Made by a program: the position numbers and the translations under genes. Positions 12,897 through 22,630 of a DNA stretch of 64,000 nucleotides are shown here, in pieces (position 1 is the first letter of the stretch; every line of letters starts with the position of its first letter). Location: NCBI RefSeq assembly GCF_014839805.1, contig NC_051140.1, positions 15,459,826 to 15,523,825 of the forward strand, read 5' to 3'. The notes under the pieces are model-generated. The model worked only from the letters and a program-made list of their open reading frames with translations. It ran no database searches and had not been told where the DNA came from. The stretch comes from Manduca sexta. Lineage: Eukaryota; Arthropoda; Insecta; Lepidoptera; Sphingidae.

Positions 12897-13256
12897 ATAA
12901 CCGTTATAGAAACAAAAACTACTCGACGGATTTTAACGAAACTTGGTACAATTATTTGTCATACTCCTGTGCTGGTTATAGTATACTTTTCATCACGCTA
13001 CAATTAATAGGAGCAGAGCAGTGAAGGGAAATGTTGGGAAAACGGGAGAAGTTACTCCATTTTTAAGCTTCCGTCGCGTGTGCAACCTTAATGGTTAAAG
13101 CTACATAGAAATCATGTATGACGGAAATGTTCTCCTTAAAATTATGTAAAAAATATCCCACGACAGCATATGTCTATCTTTTATGGTTGACTCACAATGA
13201 CACGTGTAACTCCCGATAGCTTAGCAGTTCGAAGCTTTCTCATTATATTTGTTTAC

Positions 13257-13626
13257 TAATCTTAGGAACTATCGGTCCAAACTGAAAAATTCTTTTTGCG
13301 TTGGATAGCCCTTTATTTGTGGAGTGCTATAGGCTATATATCATCACGCTATGACCCAATAGGAGCGCAGCAGCAATGGCTAATCTCTGGAACTACCGGT
13401 CCAAACTGAAAAATTCTTTTTGCGTTGGATAGCCCTTTGTTCGTGGAGTGCTCTAAGTTATATATCATCACGCTATGACCAATAGGAGCGGAGCAGTAAT
13501 GGCTAATCTTAGGAACTACCAGTTTGAACTGAAAAATTCGTTTTGTGTTGGATAGCCCTTTATTTGTGGGGTGCTATAGGCTGTATATCATCACGCTATG
13601 ACCAATAGGAGCGAAGCACTAATGAA
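13257..13626 (+). repeat. three tandem units of about 123 bp
   Basis: Units begin 'TAATCTTAGGAACTATCGG' at 13257, 'TAATCTCTGGAACTACCGG' at 13381 and 'TAATCTTAGGAACTACCAG' at 13504. Each carries 'ACTGAAAAATTC', 'GTTGGATAGCCCTTT', 'ATCATCACGCTATGACC' and 'AATAGGAGCG'. Periods are 124 and 123 bases. Unit divergence is modest, consistent with local amplification within the element. Confidence 0.9.
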
Positions 13627-13758
13627 ACATGTTACAAATACGGGGACAATTTATTAGTTTTGAGAGCTTCCGTTGCGTGCGCTGCGTAAACGGTTAAAGT
13701 TATGCAGCAATGATGTATGTCGGGATTATTCCTCTTAAAAAGTTCTAAAAAAATATAT

Positions 13759-13962
13759 TATAAAACAAAGTCCCCCGCTGCATCCGTTTGCCTGAACGTC
13801 TTAAACTCAAAAAGTACCCAACGTATTAAGATAAAATTTGGTATGGAGACAGTTTGAAACCCTGGGAAGAACATAGGCTCCCGGGAAACTACTACTTTTA
13901 TAATGCAAAACTTTAGCCTGAAAAACTTTATAACGCGGGCGGAGCCGCGAGCAAAAGCTAGT
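13759..13962 (+). repeat. Helitron-like non-autonomous repeat, complete 3' end
   Basis: It begins 'TTATAAAACAAAGTCCCCC' and has internal 'TTAAACTCAAAAAGTACCC' and 'GGTATGGAGACAGTTTGA'. It ends 'GCGGGCGGAGCCGCG...GCAAAAGCTAGT' with a CGCGG/CCGCG hairpin just before CTAGT (13958-13962). The hairpin plus CTRRT terminus fits the Helitron 3' rule. It abuts the preceding complex element. Confidence 0.6.
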
Positions 13963-13974
13963 AAATCAATATAA

Positions 13975-14154
13975 TATTATAATACAAAGTCCCCTTTTCT
14001 GTCTTTCTGTATGTTATCGATTTCCTCAAAATCTTCCGAACGGATTTTCATGAAATTTGGTATGGAGATAGTTTAAGACCCTGGAAAGGTTATAGGCTAC
14101 TTTCTACCCCTGGAAAACTCCTGCACGCGGGAGATGCTGCGAGCAAAAGCTAAT
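13975..14154 (+). repeat. second Helitron-like repeat copy in tandem
   Basis: It begins 'ATAATACAAAGTCCCC' and shares 'GGTATGGAGATAGTTTAAGACCCTGG' and 'GATGCTGCGAGCAAAAGCTAAT' with the copy immediately upstream. The terminal hairpin is degraded. Two related ends within 200 bases suggest repeated insertion near the same spot or tandem end duplication. Confidence 0.55.
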
Positions 14155-14489
14155 TTAAAATATTGCAATGTTTCTGGTGAGTGTTATCTGGTTCTGGGAT
14201 TATTCTCTTGCACATCTTGCTATCAGTACACGCGGTAACACTTATCACAGATCGGATGCGCACAGACGGAATACTTGCGTCTTTAGAACGTCTTGCGTCA
14301 AATCTACGCAAACTGCTTATCTCTTTGTCGTCTGAGATTGAAGTTTGTTAGTCACACGATTTTTCCATTGACGTGTTTTGATTTTGTTTTTATGTGAATG
14401 TAGAATTGTATAGACTAGTGCTTTCGGAAGGTGAAATTTTGCTTTGTTTGTTTTAGTTAATTCATTATAATAATCATTTCGGGTAGATG

Positions 14490-14656
14490 TAGCGGCGATA
14501 GTTTAGTTGGAAGTGGACTGGATGGTTGAGACGAATGTCCGCAGGTTCAAAATTCAAGGGAATGCACCTTTGACTTTTCTAGATCTATCTGTGTATTCTT
14601 TGAGAATTATCACTTGGTTTAACGGTGAAGGAAAACATAGTGAAGAAACTGATACT
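14490..14656 (+). repeat. SINE, 5' half only
   Basis: The sequence 'AGCGGCGATAGTTTAGTTGG' followed by 'GAGACGAATGTCCGCAGGTTC' and 'TTTAACGGTGAAGGAAAACATAGTGA' matches the same SINE family as the copies at 9.25 and 41.2 kb. Similarity stops near 14656, so the 3' half is missing. A 100-codon open frame starting at 14507 lies over it and is not a gene. Confidence 0.7.
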
Positions 14657-15689
14657 GTATTTTTAATCAAGTTTTTTAAAAACAAAATAGACAAGGAAAA
14701 AGATAAAGGTGTAGGAAACATATTCATTTATAACAAGTATACTATAATGATTAATAATTCAATTAAGTGGCTACACAATGTAAAATTAATACAACTCAAT
14801 TGGAAATAAGCCTATTAATTTTACAAGTTGAGGACAAAGAGTGTAACAATAGCGACTAGTCATGAATCGATTTTATTAATCAATTTGATATTACCTTGAA
14901 CAAAAAATAATAATTAAAAGCATCACAATAGGAACTGTATATAATTTAATATTAATTAAATAGGCGACTATTACTCACAAGAAGTTAAGTATTGGAAATA
15001 TATATTCCATTTTATTTTATGTGATTTAGAGATTAGATTATGATACAAGATTATGCTTTGGTTTATAATTTTACACATTTGTGTATTTATGTCGATCATG
15101 GTGATTATATGCTGGCCGAAATAACTGGATTTATGAAAAAACAAATAATATTTTCAAAGATCGAACAGACGAAATACCTCACACCTCCATCTAAAGCCTT
15201 TTACGGCTTAATTCATATGTTAATATACGTTATTTATAGATAAATTACAGTGACATACTAGTACCATATCTAATTCAATTGTTTAAGCCCTTAAGCCCAA
15301 CGGGCTATACACGGCTGATAATAGAGAATCGTTATTATCATTATAGCAATATCTGACGTCTCTTATCTAAATTATAATTGATTATCGAAAAATCAATTAA
15401 GTGTGTATCGAATCATTGAAAAATATTGATAGCGACCACATCACTAGGCCGGTGGAAATGTGGCTAAAAATAAGTGTTGCCGGTAGCGCGGTGTCTGGAA
15501 CATTTTGATAATAAATACATTTTTATATTCTATGTAAAGTACATAAGGTTTTTATTCGAATAGAATTTTATCGTTGAGTAATATTCCGATCGCTTCGGAA
15601 ATTGTTTGCAGCATTACTTTTACTTTTATGAAATGTTAACTTTAATTAAGAAAACTCGAGAGCGATTCAAAATTTTGTGTTTTTATCGT

Positions 15690-15745
15690 CGCAATGGTCT
15701 AGTTTGGGCGAGATGTATAATATCTGAGGTTCGAATTAGGCAAAC
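15690..15745 (+). repeat. degraded tRNA-like polymerase III promoter (SINE relic)
   Basis: The A-box-like TGGTCTAGTTTGG (15694-15706) and B-box-like GGTTCGAATTA (15728-15738) are spaced about as in a tRNA. No cloverleaf can be formed with matching acceptor arms, so this is a SINE relic and not a tRNA gene. Confidence 0.35.
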
Positions 15746-15894
15746 GATATTTCTGTTGATCTGTGATCCTAAAAACGTTAGCAAGGACCTGGAATGTGCA
15801 TGATGTTCCAATCGTCTCATATCCTGAATGTGGGTCAGAATTAACCTTAGCGAAGCGGCGCTATTACTTAAGCTTGTATTTTTGTATTTTACAC

Positions 15895-16140
15895 GTAAAA
15901 CAAACGATTAAAAACGCTTGGTAAGTGCGGTTTGAGACAAGCTGTGAAATTTAGATGAAAATTTTCCTACGCTGAATAAATAATTGAAAATGGCGAAGCA
16001 GTTACATAAATATATACGTAATTGATATTTGTATCTATAACAAATATTTACAAATGATTAAAAACTCTTGGTAAGTGCAGTTTGAGGCAATAAAACTGTA
16101 AAATTAAGTTTATAATTTTCCTACGAAGAATAAATCATTT
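15895..16140 (+). repeat. two-copy tandem duplication, period about 150 bp
   Basis: Blocks 'GATTAAAAACGCTTGGTAAG' (from 15906) and 'GATTAAAAACTCTTGGTAAG' (from 16056) are each followed by GTGCGG/GTGCAG-TTTGAG, 'ATTTTCCTACG' and 'GAATAAAT'. The copies are clearly diverged, so the duplication is not recent. No coding content. Confidence 0.7.
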
Positions 16141-17377
16141 AATAGAAAAAAAAAATGTAAAATAGATGCCATAAGTCAAAATTTGTTGAAATCTATGACG
16201 TCTATAGCGCTGTCGGAGTGTACCTACTGCGACGTTCACCTCATTAGTACACAGGGTCGCAGTTCCATCTAATTTTGTGTCCAGAAAAACATGTCTAGAT
16301 CTTTTATATTCAAACATCATACGAGGCATCTAACAAACAATATGTGTCTACAACACATTTGAATGAAATACAAATGTTTTGAATTTATTATCTAAAATAG
16401 AAAAGTTATTTTGTTCGCGGTAGGTACCAATTACTACACGTCTTATGGCTCGGTAGCTGATTAAGAATTCTATTGACAAATTTGCCTATTTACATAATAC
16501 GTCGATTTCAAATGGGTATTATGCCGAATTAAGGATTTAATTGCTTGTAATTTTGTTGATAGTGGTGACATTTCGCGCGTTTTGCGCAAAAATGCACCAG
16601 ATATACAAAAAATATGTCGAAATTAAAACGATTTTCATGTCGAATACAAATTAAATATTTATTGGTTAACTCTCATACATTTATTTTGAATATTGATGAT
16701 AAGTCATTTAAATTAATTGTATATTATTATGTGTCAATAATGTCACAGTCACCTTTCAATGAAGTTTGCCTGGAAGGGAAATAAACAATTAATTTGCAAT
16801 TCATAGATTCTGTAGTTGATTTTTATTAGATATATAAGAGTGTAATAAAACTAATGTTCAAATGTTAAACGATAAACCGTTGGGTTGGTTTTACGATGCC
16901 TGTAGTGTTGGAACAATCAACATACTTGAAATGGATCTCCAAAGATGTTTTGCCGGAATTTAAATACTCATATATTATGTTTATTTTATTCGACGTTTTA
17001 GTGTAAATAAAACACAATTTATTCTATTTAAGTATTGGAATTAGAGTGGAATAATTTATTAATCTTTTTCTACATTGTTATTTTTGTCAATAACCATTTT
17101 CAACAAGGTCGCTTCTATTTATAAAACGCGTTTCACTACTCATTAGAATTTTGATATTAAATATAACCCAATGAGTATACAAATTCCATTCAATTACGTG
17201 TTTTATTGTTTAATCTAATCGCAATAAGAAAATTGAAGTATACAAAAGTGCAAACTAGACATTTAGCAAAATAGCCGATAAGTTGAAGTGGCTACAAAAC
17301 AGATTAAGTATGGACAATCGCAGCAAGTTTAGTGGTAATAAAAATCACAGCTCCGTTGGCTAACAACGCTTAATGCG

Positions 17378-17490
17378 CGGTTATCGCTTATCGCGGCGGT
17401 ATCGAGTGTTGTTTGCATCGTATCAGTTAATCAAATTGGGAGCGTATCGATATCGGCGACGTCTCTGATACCGCACCACTATTATCTTAA
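17378..17490. promoter_or_regulatory. GATA-site cluster just upstream of the coding exon
   Basis: TTATCGCTTATCGCGG (17381-17396) contains two adjacent GATAA cores on the minus strand. It is followed by TATCGAG, GTATCAG, TATCGATATCGG, CTGATACC and ATTATCTTAATTGATTG up to 17495. It lies 190-300 bases before the acceptor of the first supported coding exon. GATA factor genes are commonly autoregulated, so an intronic autoregulatory or alternative-promoter element is a reasonable inference. Confidence 0.45.
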
Positions 17491-17681
17491 TTGATTGTCC
17501 GCTTTTTGACAAAATACCGGCTTCGACTCTTTGATGTGGAAATCGACGAATTGTGTACGTGCACGATAATTTGTTAAACACATAATCGGATTTTTTTTAG
17601 AACTTCTGGCAATTAATTAAAAATGAAGTAATTAAAAACACCAGTCGACGATGTGACTTACATAGTTTCTTTTATTTGCAG

Positions 17682-17888
17682 ATACAGAAATTATGCATCG
17701 CTCGTCATAGCTGAGGGCATAGTGGGGCTGTTGTGATTGATGATGCTAAGACTGAGCTCGTTCGCTGACTCCTGGTGATCGAGCGCGCTTCACAGACTCC
17801 TCGGACTTTGGAAATGAAGATAGGGAAGTGGACTTACAGTGCGTGTATATAAAAGCGATGCATGGTGTGTGAGGTCGGTGCCGCGGTC
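17682..17888 (+). promoter_or_regulatory. grn: 5' UTR segment with four short upstream ORFs
   Basis: The exon starts after a strong acceptor (TTTCTTTTATTTGCAG, ending 17681). Before the preferred start codon it holds uORFs at 17693-17710 (5 codons), 17740-17778 (12, with two in-frame ATGs), 17814-17852 (12) and 17858-17872 (4). The last overlaps the first in-frame ATG of the main frame (17862) out of frame and ends before the ATG at 17889. Such a leader would repress or condition translation of the GATA protein and favour initiation at 17889. The frames are read directly; the translational effect is inferred. Confidence 0.6.
17844..17854 (+). promoter_or_regulatory. grn: TATA-like motif inside the leader exon
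   Basis: The exon contains TATATAAAAG (17846-17855), a near-perfect TATA box on the coding strand, 34-43 bases before the ATG at 17889. If used, transcription would start near 17875 and give a very short leader ahead of that ATG, skipping all four uORFs. It may be coincidental in a leader sequence. Confidence 0.25.
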
Positions 17889-18120
17889 ATGGACATGAGC
17901 GGAGAGGGAGGCGGGGCGGGCGCGGGGGCGGGCGCGAGCGCGCTGCAGCAGCGCTGGTACGAGAGCCGCGTCAACGGCAGCCCGGCCGCCGGCGACGTCA
18001 ACGCCGAGCCCAATGGCGACGGTTTCTTCCACTCACCGCTCGAGGGCGGCCACCACAGCCGCGCCCGCTACTACCACCAACAAATGCATGCCCCCTATTC
18101 GGCCGCCGTCGGCTCGCACG
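17889..18120 (+). CDS. grn: GATA1/2/3-class transcription factor (grain), coding exon 1
   Basis: This is the N-terminus of a GATA zinc-finger transcription factor, a nuclear DNA-binding regulator of development. Residues 1-77 plus the first base of codon 78 lie here. After a Gly/Ala run (about residues 7-16) comes QQRWYESRVNG (20-30), resembling the QPRW...VLNG motif at the start of vertebrate GATA2/3, then a His/Tyr-rich tract ending in GSH. The donor is CACG|GTAAGC in phase 1, matching the next exon. I prefer the ATG at 17889: its context (GGTCATGG) is good, MDMSGE parallels the vertebrate MEV start, and a uORF overlaps the earlier in-frame ATG at 17862, which would add nine residues. An in-frame stop at 17850 closes the frame upstream. 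The frame also stays open 285 bases into the intron. The exon is much more GC-rich than its surroundings. Confidence 0.88.
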
Positions 18121-21100
18121 GTAAGCACTATCTTCTAATATCTCTTACGATAACGTACGTTAATTGGCCCCTAAATCACCACTTGATGTACATTGAACAT
18201 AATGTCTTACAAGAACTGGACGTCGTAACAATTAAGCATGTTAAGCGGGTCCCTAATTCCGCGAGCCCGCCAGAAGTAAGCAAATTGCCCCTACGGACGG
18301 CAGCAGCCCGCTCGACTGACGTTATCGCCCATCGGACGATATCTCATCAAAACTCGACAATTAATTCACAGGACCCGACCAGTCAAAATCGCCATTCTGT
18401 AAGGTGACAGTTTAGGTAAACACGATCTAAAATGGCCCTCGGTCGTAAAAGAAAAAAAAAAAACGATTCCATACTTATTGTTTTTTCTTTTGAGGTTTAA
18501 ATTTTATGGCGGCTATAAAGTTTTTCGTGGAGACAGGTGGCTCTTCTTTATATTTTAACTACTCGCCGGGGCGCGTACAAAAGTTCGTCTACAGCGCGGT
18601 ATTTAGGGACTAGATTGGCATGTGGCCGATATGGGGACGATTAGAATTTATTTAGCGGTCCGTCGGTAGTGATGTGACACTTAAGAAACTGTATCACTTC
18701 TCAGAATCGGAACTGGGAATTGATTTCTTCGCGTCCACAGCAGTTATGTGTGTTGTTTATGAGCGGGGTGGATGTGTGCGCGGGCGCGGGCGCGGGAGCG
18801 GGCGCGTGTACGATTTTCGGGTCCGTTTGTAACCGCTGTTATCGCTCAGGGTCTCTCGGAGCGGCTTCTTGCTCCGATTGTATCAGTGACTGGTAAATCT
18901 GAGCGGACACGCGGCGGCCTTTCGATTAGGTTACTTACATATAAAATTATGTGAGACATTGATCCCTCGAGATAAGTAAATTAAAAAATATCAACGGAAC
19001 TCGGCTCGTTTAAGTTAGCGCATGTAAATGACGCGCGTTACTCTCCAAGTTTTATGTTTTAAGTTGCGCATAAATAAGTGTTTTTTGATATGTCTCTTTG
19101 TTGGTTTGTAGGGAGTGCTTCCCCGCGCCCGGAGCATCGGCCACGGAGTTATAAAAAGTAATTTTAAGCGCACAGGGGCGGGCATAAACTTACTACGATG
19201 ACAACTCAGATCGTTTTCACTTTGGTCAGCGACTTTATTGCCGACCTTACGACGCGTCGCATCATCGATGTTCCTTATTATGGCTATTTTATTAAAGAAT
19301 TAAACACGAACGTGTTCAACGCCTCTCGTGTAAATAATAACAGCTATAGTTTGTTTGGTAAATAATTTAGTTGAACACAACGTGTTGATCTAACGTGATC
19401 GCGGAGGTATGCCGAGATTTCCAATGAATGAGATATTTATACAAATTATGTACATTCCTTTAAGTTCAAGACTATTTGAATAAATTATTGCAATTTAACT
19501 AAAAATAAAGTGGTATTTTAATTTTTGAAAATTAAATCAAATGTTAATATGAGCTATCGGTTAAACGGCTTCATTTAATGCTCCTTAAAATAGCTAGAAT
19601 AATTGCATTTAAATGCGTCTGCATTTTTATTCAATTGCGGGTTAATTAAAGTCGCAAGTCGGTTGCCATGGTAACGGGTTGTAATGTGATATACCTGTAG
19701 TTTGAAGCGCCTAATTTATGGCCCTTTGACACGATTGATAACGTAGTGGAAATTATTTATCTCATGCCGATGCGGACTCACTTTTATTGTTTTGGTGCCC
19801 TTCAACTTCTGTAATGTTACACCTAGTTTAATGTCTGGGTTTATGTTGAAGCCTCTAGATTTACGACTTGAGATGAAGTTTATATGGAAGAAAGAATATT
19901 TTAGTTTTTTACGGATCATCTGTGATATATCTTGATCAAGTTATTTTAGTAATTATGTGATGTTTATGTTGATTGATTTAAGTACATTAATGGATTGTAA
20001 AAAATCCTTCTAACAGATATAAACTAGCGTTTAAAGAATTTGGCTTTCCGACGTCCAAAAATTTCAAGGAAACTTGATAAGGTTCAAAAAAGAAAAATAT
20101 ATTCGTAATGTTAAGTATGCTATAAGGATACTTATGGTATACTTTTATAAACTATGACGTTTGATATTTAACAGACACAAACATGGAATAAAGCCTAATA
20201 TTATTTGTTTTTCTTCACCTCGTTCTTGCAGTCGCACAAACATGTTTCTGTGTACTAAACTTTTGTCTCATCGGTTTTATGATCGCGTGCTTGGAGTCAG
20301 TCCTCTGGAAATACTTGTAGACATTCCAGATATTTAATGGCTTTACTTGGAATGTTACCATGGTATTGTAGAATGGGCAACAGAATCCCAATATTGGCTT
20401 GCGTATGCTTTTTTAATGGTTTTAAACGTCTTTTTATTTATTTATTTTTATTTTTAATCTACTAACAGATGACACAATTTTCAACTTACACATATAAAAC
20501 TTATAACAAGTCTTATATTGCTCAACTAATTAGAGGCAGGCACAACCACGTTATATAACTAAAGAAGCCGATAATTACAAATTATAGACTCAATTATAAT
20601 TGTGCCGAAGAACTTTTTTTATTTGTTTATAACACAAACATTGTTTATTAACACAATTTTAAAAGAAACAGCTTAAGGTATTAAATTTAATACGACGAAA
20701 TTTTAAAGGCCGAAATATCCATGCATATTAATTATTTTTACGTTTTTCTTTCAACTGCGAGAACTAATCACTAACTAGACGTGAATTTAAATTCTTTACT
20801 TGTCAATACTTGTTTAGTTACCAAGATTAAAGGTGAAACAAAATGTATGAAAATGGACCTTAAGCTATAACCTTAAACTCATATTAATTTTTTTTACGAT
20901 GAATAGAGCTGTGTTCCTGTGCCGAATTATATCTTTATTTAGGGTATAGTGCAACTGATTTCATAGTAGTATTTTCCTAATATTACCTGATAACAAAACT
21001 AAGACGAAAATCCTACGTTTTGGGCGTATATGACTTTATATGTATTTTATTATTACTTCTTAGGCATATTTGTTTGCAAGTGATATGTAAGCCTGAAACC

Positions 21101-22477
21101 GATTTGATTATCCTTTTCGTTTATTGCATTCACTGATCGCATCAAAATACATCGGCAAGTCGACAAAAACAGAATACGACCGTTATCCGGTCCTATCGAA
21201 ACCTCACGGCCAATTTCACACCTATTGACCTATGACCATCGCTTCCAATGCCTTACCAAATGTTGAACTTTGGATTTGGGTGATAGAGTTCAGATTGCAA
21301 TGTAATTCTTGAATGTATTGTTTGAATTCTCGGGTTATTGTTTTCGAATATGGTAGGTATTACAAGTATTGCATTTTGTGTTGTGACTTTAGACTGTTAG
21401 TTTTGTTTCGTGTCTAATTAGATGAGACGGCAAAAAGGTTTGGAAAAATGAAAGTATATTTTTTAGTACTTTAAAATGCATTCGTTATAATTGATTTCAT
21501 GGTTTATTCCTTATTTTATTTTAATGGGACATTCAACATAAGAGTTTAAATAAGTATATAGTTAAAAGTATTGTACAAAGTTCCTCAAGGTTCTAAAGAC
21601 TTGTTTTCTTCCTCAAAGGTTATTTGGACGTAGTTCTGAATATTGGTAATAGGGTGACTGTATATTTGCCAGATATAATACAAAATATTTTAACTAGTTT
21701 TGGACAACAGTATGTATTCATTGAATTTTGGAGAATGAACTTAATACCGTACAAAATTATTATTAGTTACATAATATTTATAAAAAAAAAAATGCAACAA
21801 ATATCACACGAATGCAGACGCATCTTTAATTATTACAACAGATCTCAAAGCTTGCAGCATTGTGAAAGAAAAATGGCGTCCCGCGCCGTACTGGGGTCCA
21901 GACGTTTGCTTTTTGTTCCTTCATCACAAGTTTACTTCACTAGACGGGTGAAAATGAGATTTTTCCAATTACCGAGTACTGTTCGTTAAATAAATGAAAG
22001 ATCCCGTCCCGTACGTCACTACGCGCTATTAAAATCGTCTGTTCTGAAAACTCTGCTTTCGCTGACTAAATTGAAATGCGAATGCAATTATTTGATGTCC
22101 TTTATTAGGTATTGCGTAGTAACTGGGAATAAGACTGGTTTGTTTTGTTTGAGCTCTACCAGCTTGGTACAGTGGAGGTATAAAATCATTAGAAAAGCGA
22201 GTCAGTATTTTTAATAAGTTTATTTCCTACATTTCATAAGATAAATTCAATAAAAAATCAATGCTAAAGTAAACTAGTATTTTATGCTTTCGTTTGAACA
22301 AGCTCTTAGGCAATAAATAATACGAGCAAAACATTTTACCTATGTTCAAAGCCGTCTAAATCCATATACCATATTCATAACATGCCTAATACGTATACTT
22401 CCAAATAGACATGAACATTAATCTCTCACAAAACCTAATTACAGTCATTGTGACATGTGTATTTTCATTAACGGTCC

Positions 22478-22630
22478 GTCTGTGACGTTTGTGTGCGTGT
22501 GTGCGTGTGTGCGTGCGCGCTTCTCCCCACAGATTGGCGCAATTAGCGGCGCGACGGGCGGGGCCTGCGCAAGCGCAGCGACGTACGCAGCACGCACTAC
22601 GCACACTAGTACGAGAGTACGATGGCACGC
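22478..22630. promoter_or_regulatory. CpG-rich islet with (GT)n tract and NRF1/Ewg-like site
   Basis: An impure GTGCGT/GTGT repeat (about 22485-22520) leads into a CpG-dense block with GGGCGGGGCC and TGCGCAAGCGCA (22566-22577). The same 12-mer occurs at 4470-4481. There is no recognisable coding content on either strand; the overlapping open frames here are compositional. Confidence 0.3.

Larger units (their letters stand above)
12736..13758 (+). repeat. complex Helitron-like/microsatellite-associated repeat
   Basis: It starts 'TCTGTAGAGAGGTCAATTC' and continues through '...GGGGTGATTAGGGATCGATACTGATGCC...' into a (GTCT)n microsatellite (12851-12896). Then come an 'AAACTCAAAA'-like block, '...CATCACGCTA...AATAGGAG', three tandem units of about 123 bases (13257-13626), and a block (13628-13750) that repeats the one at about 13020-13150. 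This architecture of a unique head, a GTCT array and satellite-like internal units is familiar from lepidopteran microsatellite-associated Helitron-like elements. It has no transposase or helicase coding frame, so it is non-autonomous. Confidence 0.6.
2558..17681 (+). other. grn: first intron (inferred), mostly AT-rich with repeats
   Basis: About 15 kb between the putative leader exon and the acceptor at 17681. Most is AT-rich sequence without coding signal. Listed separately are a CpG-rich islet near 4.4 kb, a GATA/DRE cluster near 8.9 kb, SINE copies at 9.25 and 14.5 kb, Helitron-like repeats at 11.0 and 12.7-14.2 kb, a possible extra exon at 11.87 kb, a 150-bp local duplication near 16 kb and a GATA-site cluster at 17.4 kb. 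I see nothing in 2600-4300, 4600-6300, 6500-8850, 9600-10950, 14700-15600 and 16200-17300 beyond low-complexity AT-rich DNA. The upstream boundary depends on the leader-exon call. Confidence 0.4.

Noticed and set aside
12851..13626. CRISPR-like array
   Set aside because: The GTCT run is a microsatellite and the 123-bp units are contiguous tandem copies with no unique spacers; the context is eukaryotic.
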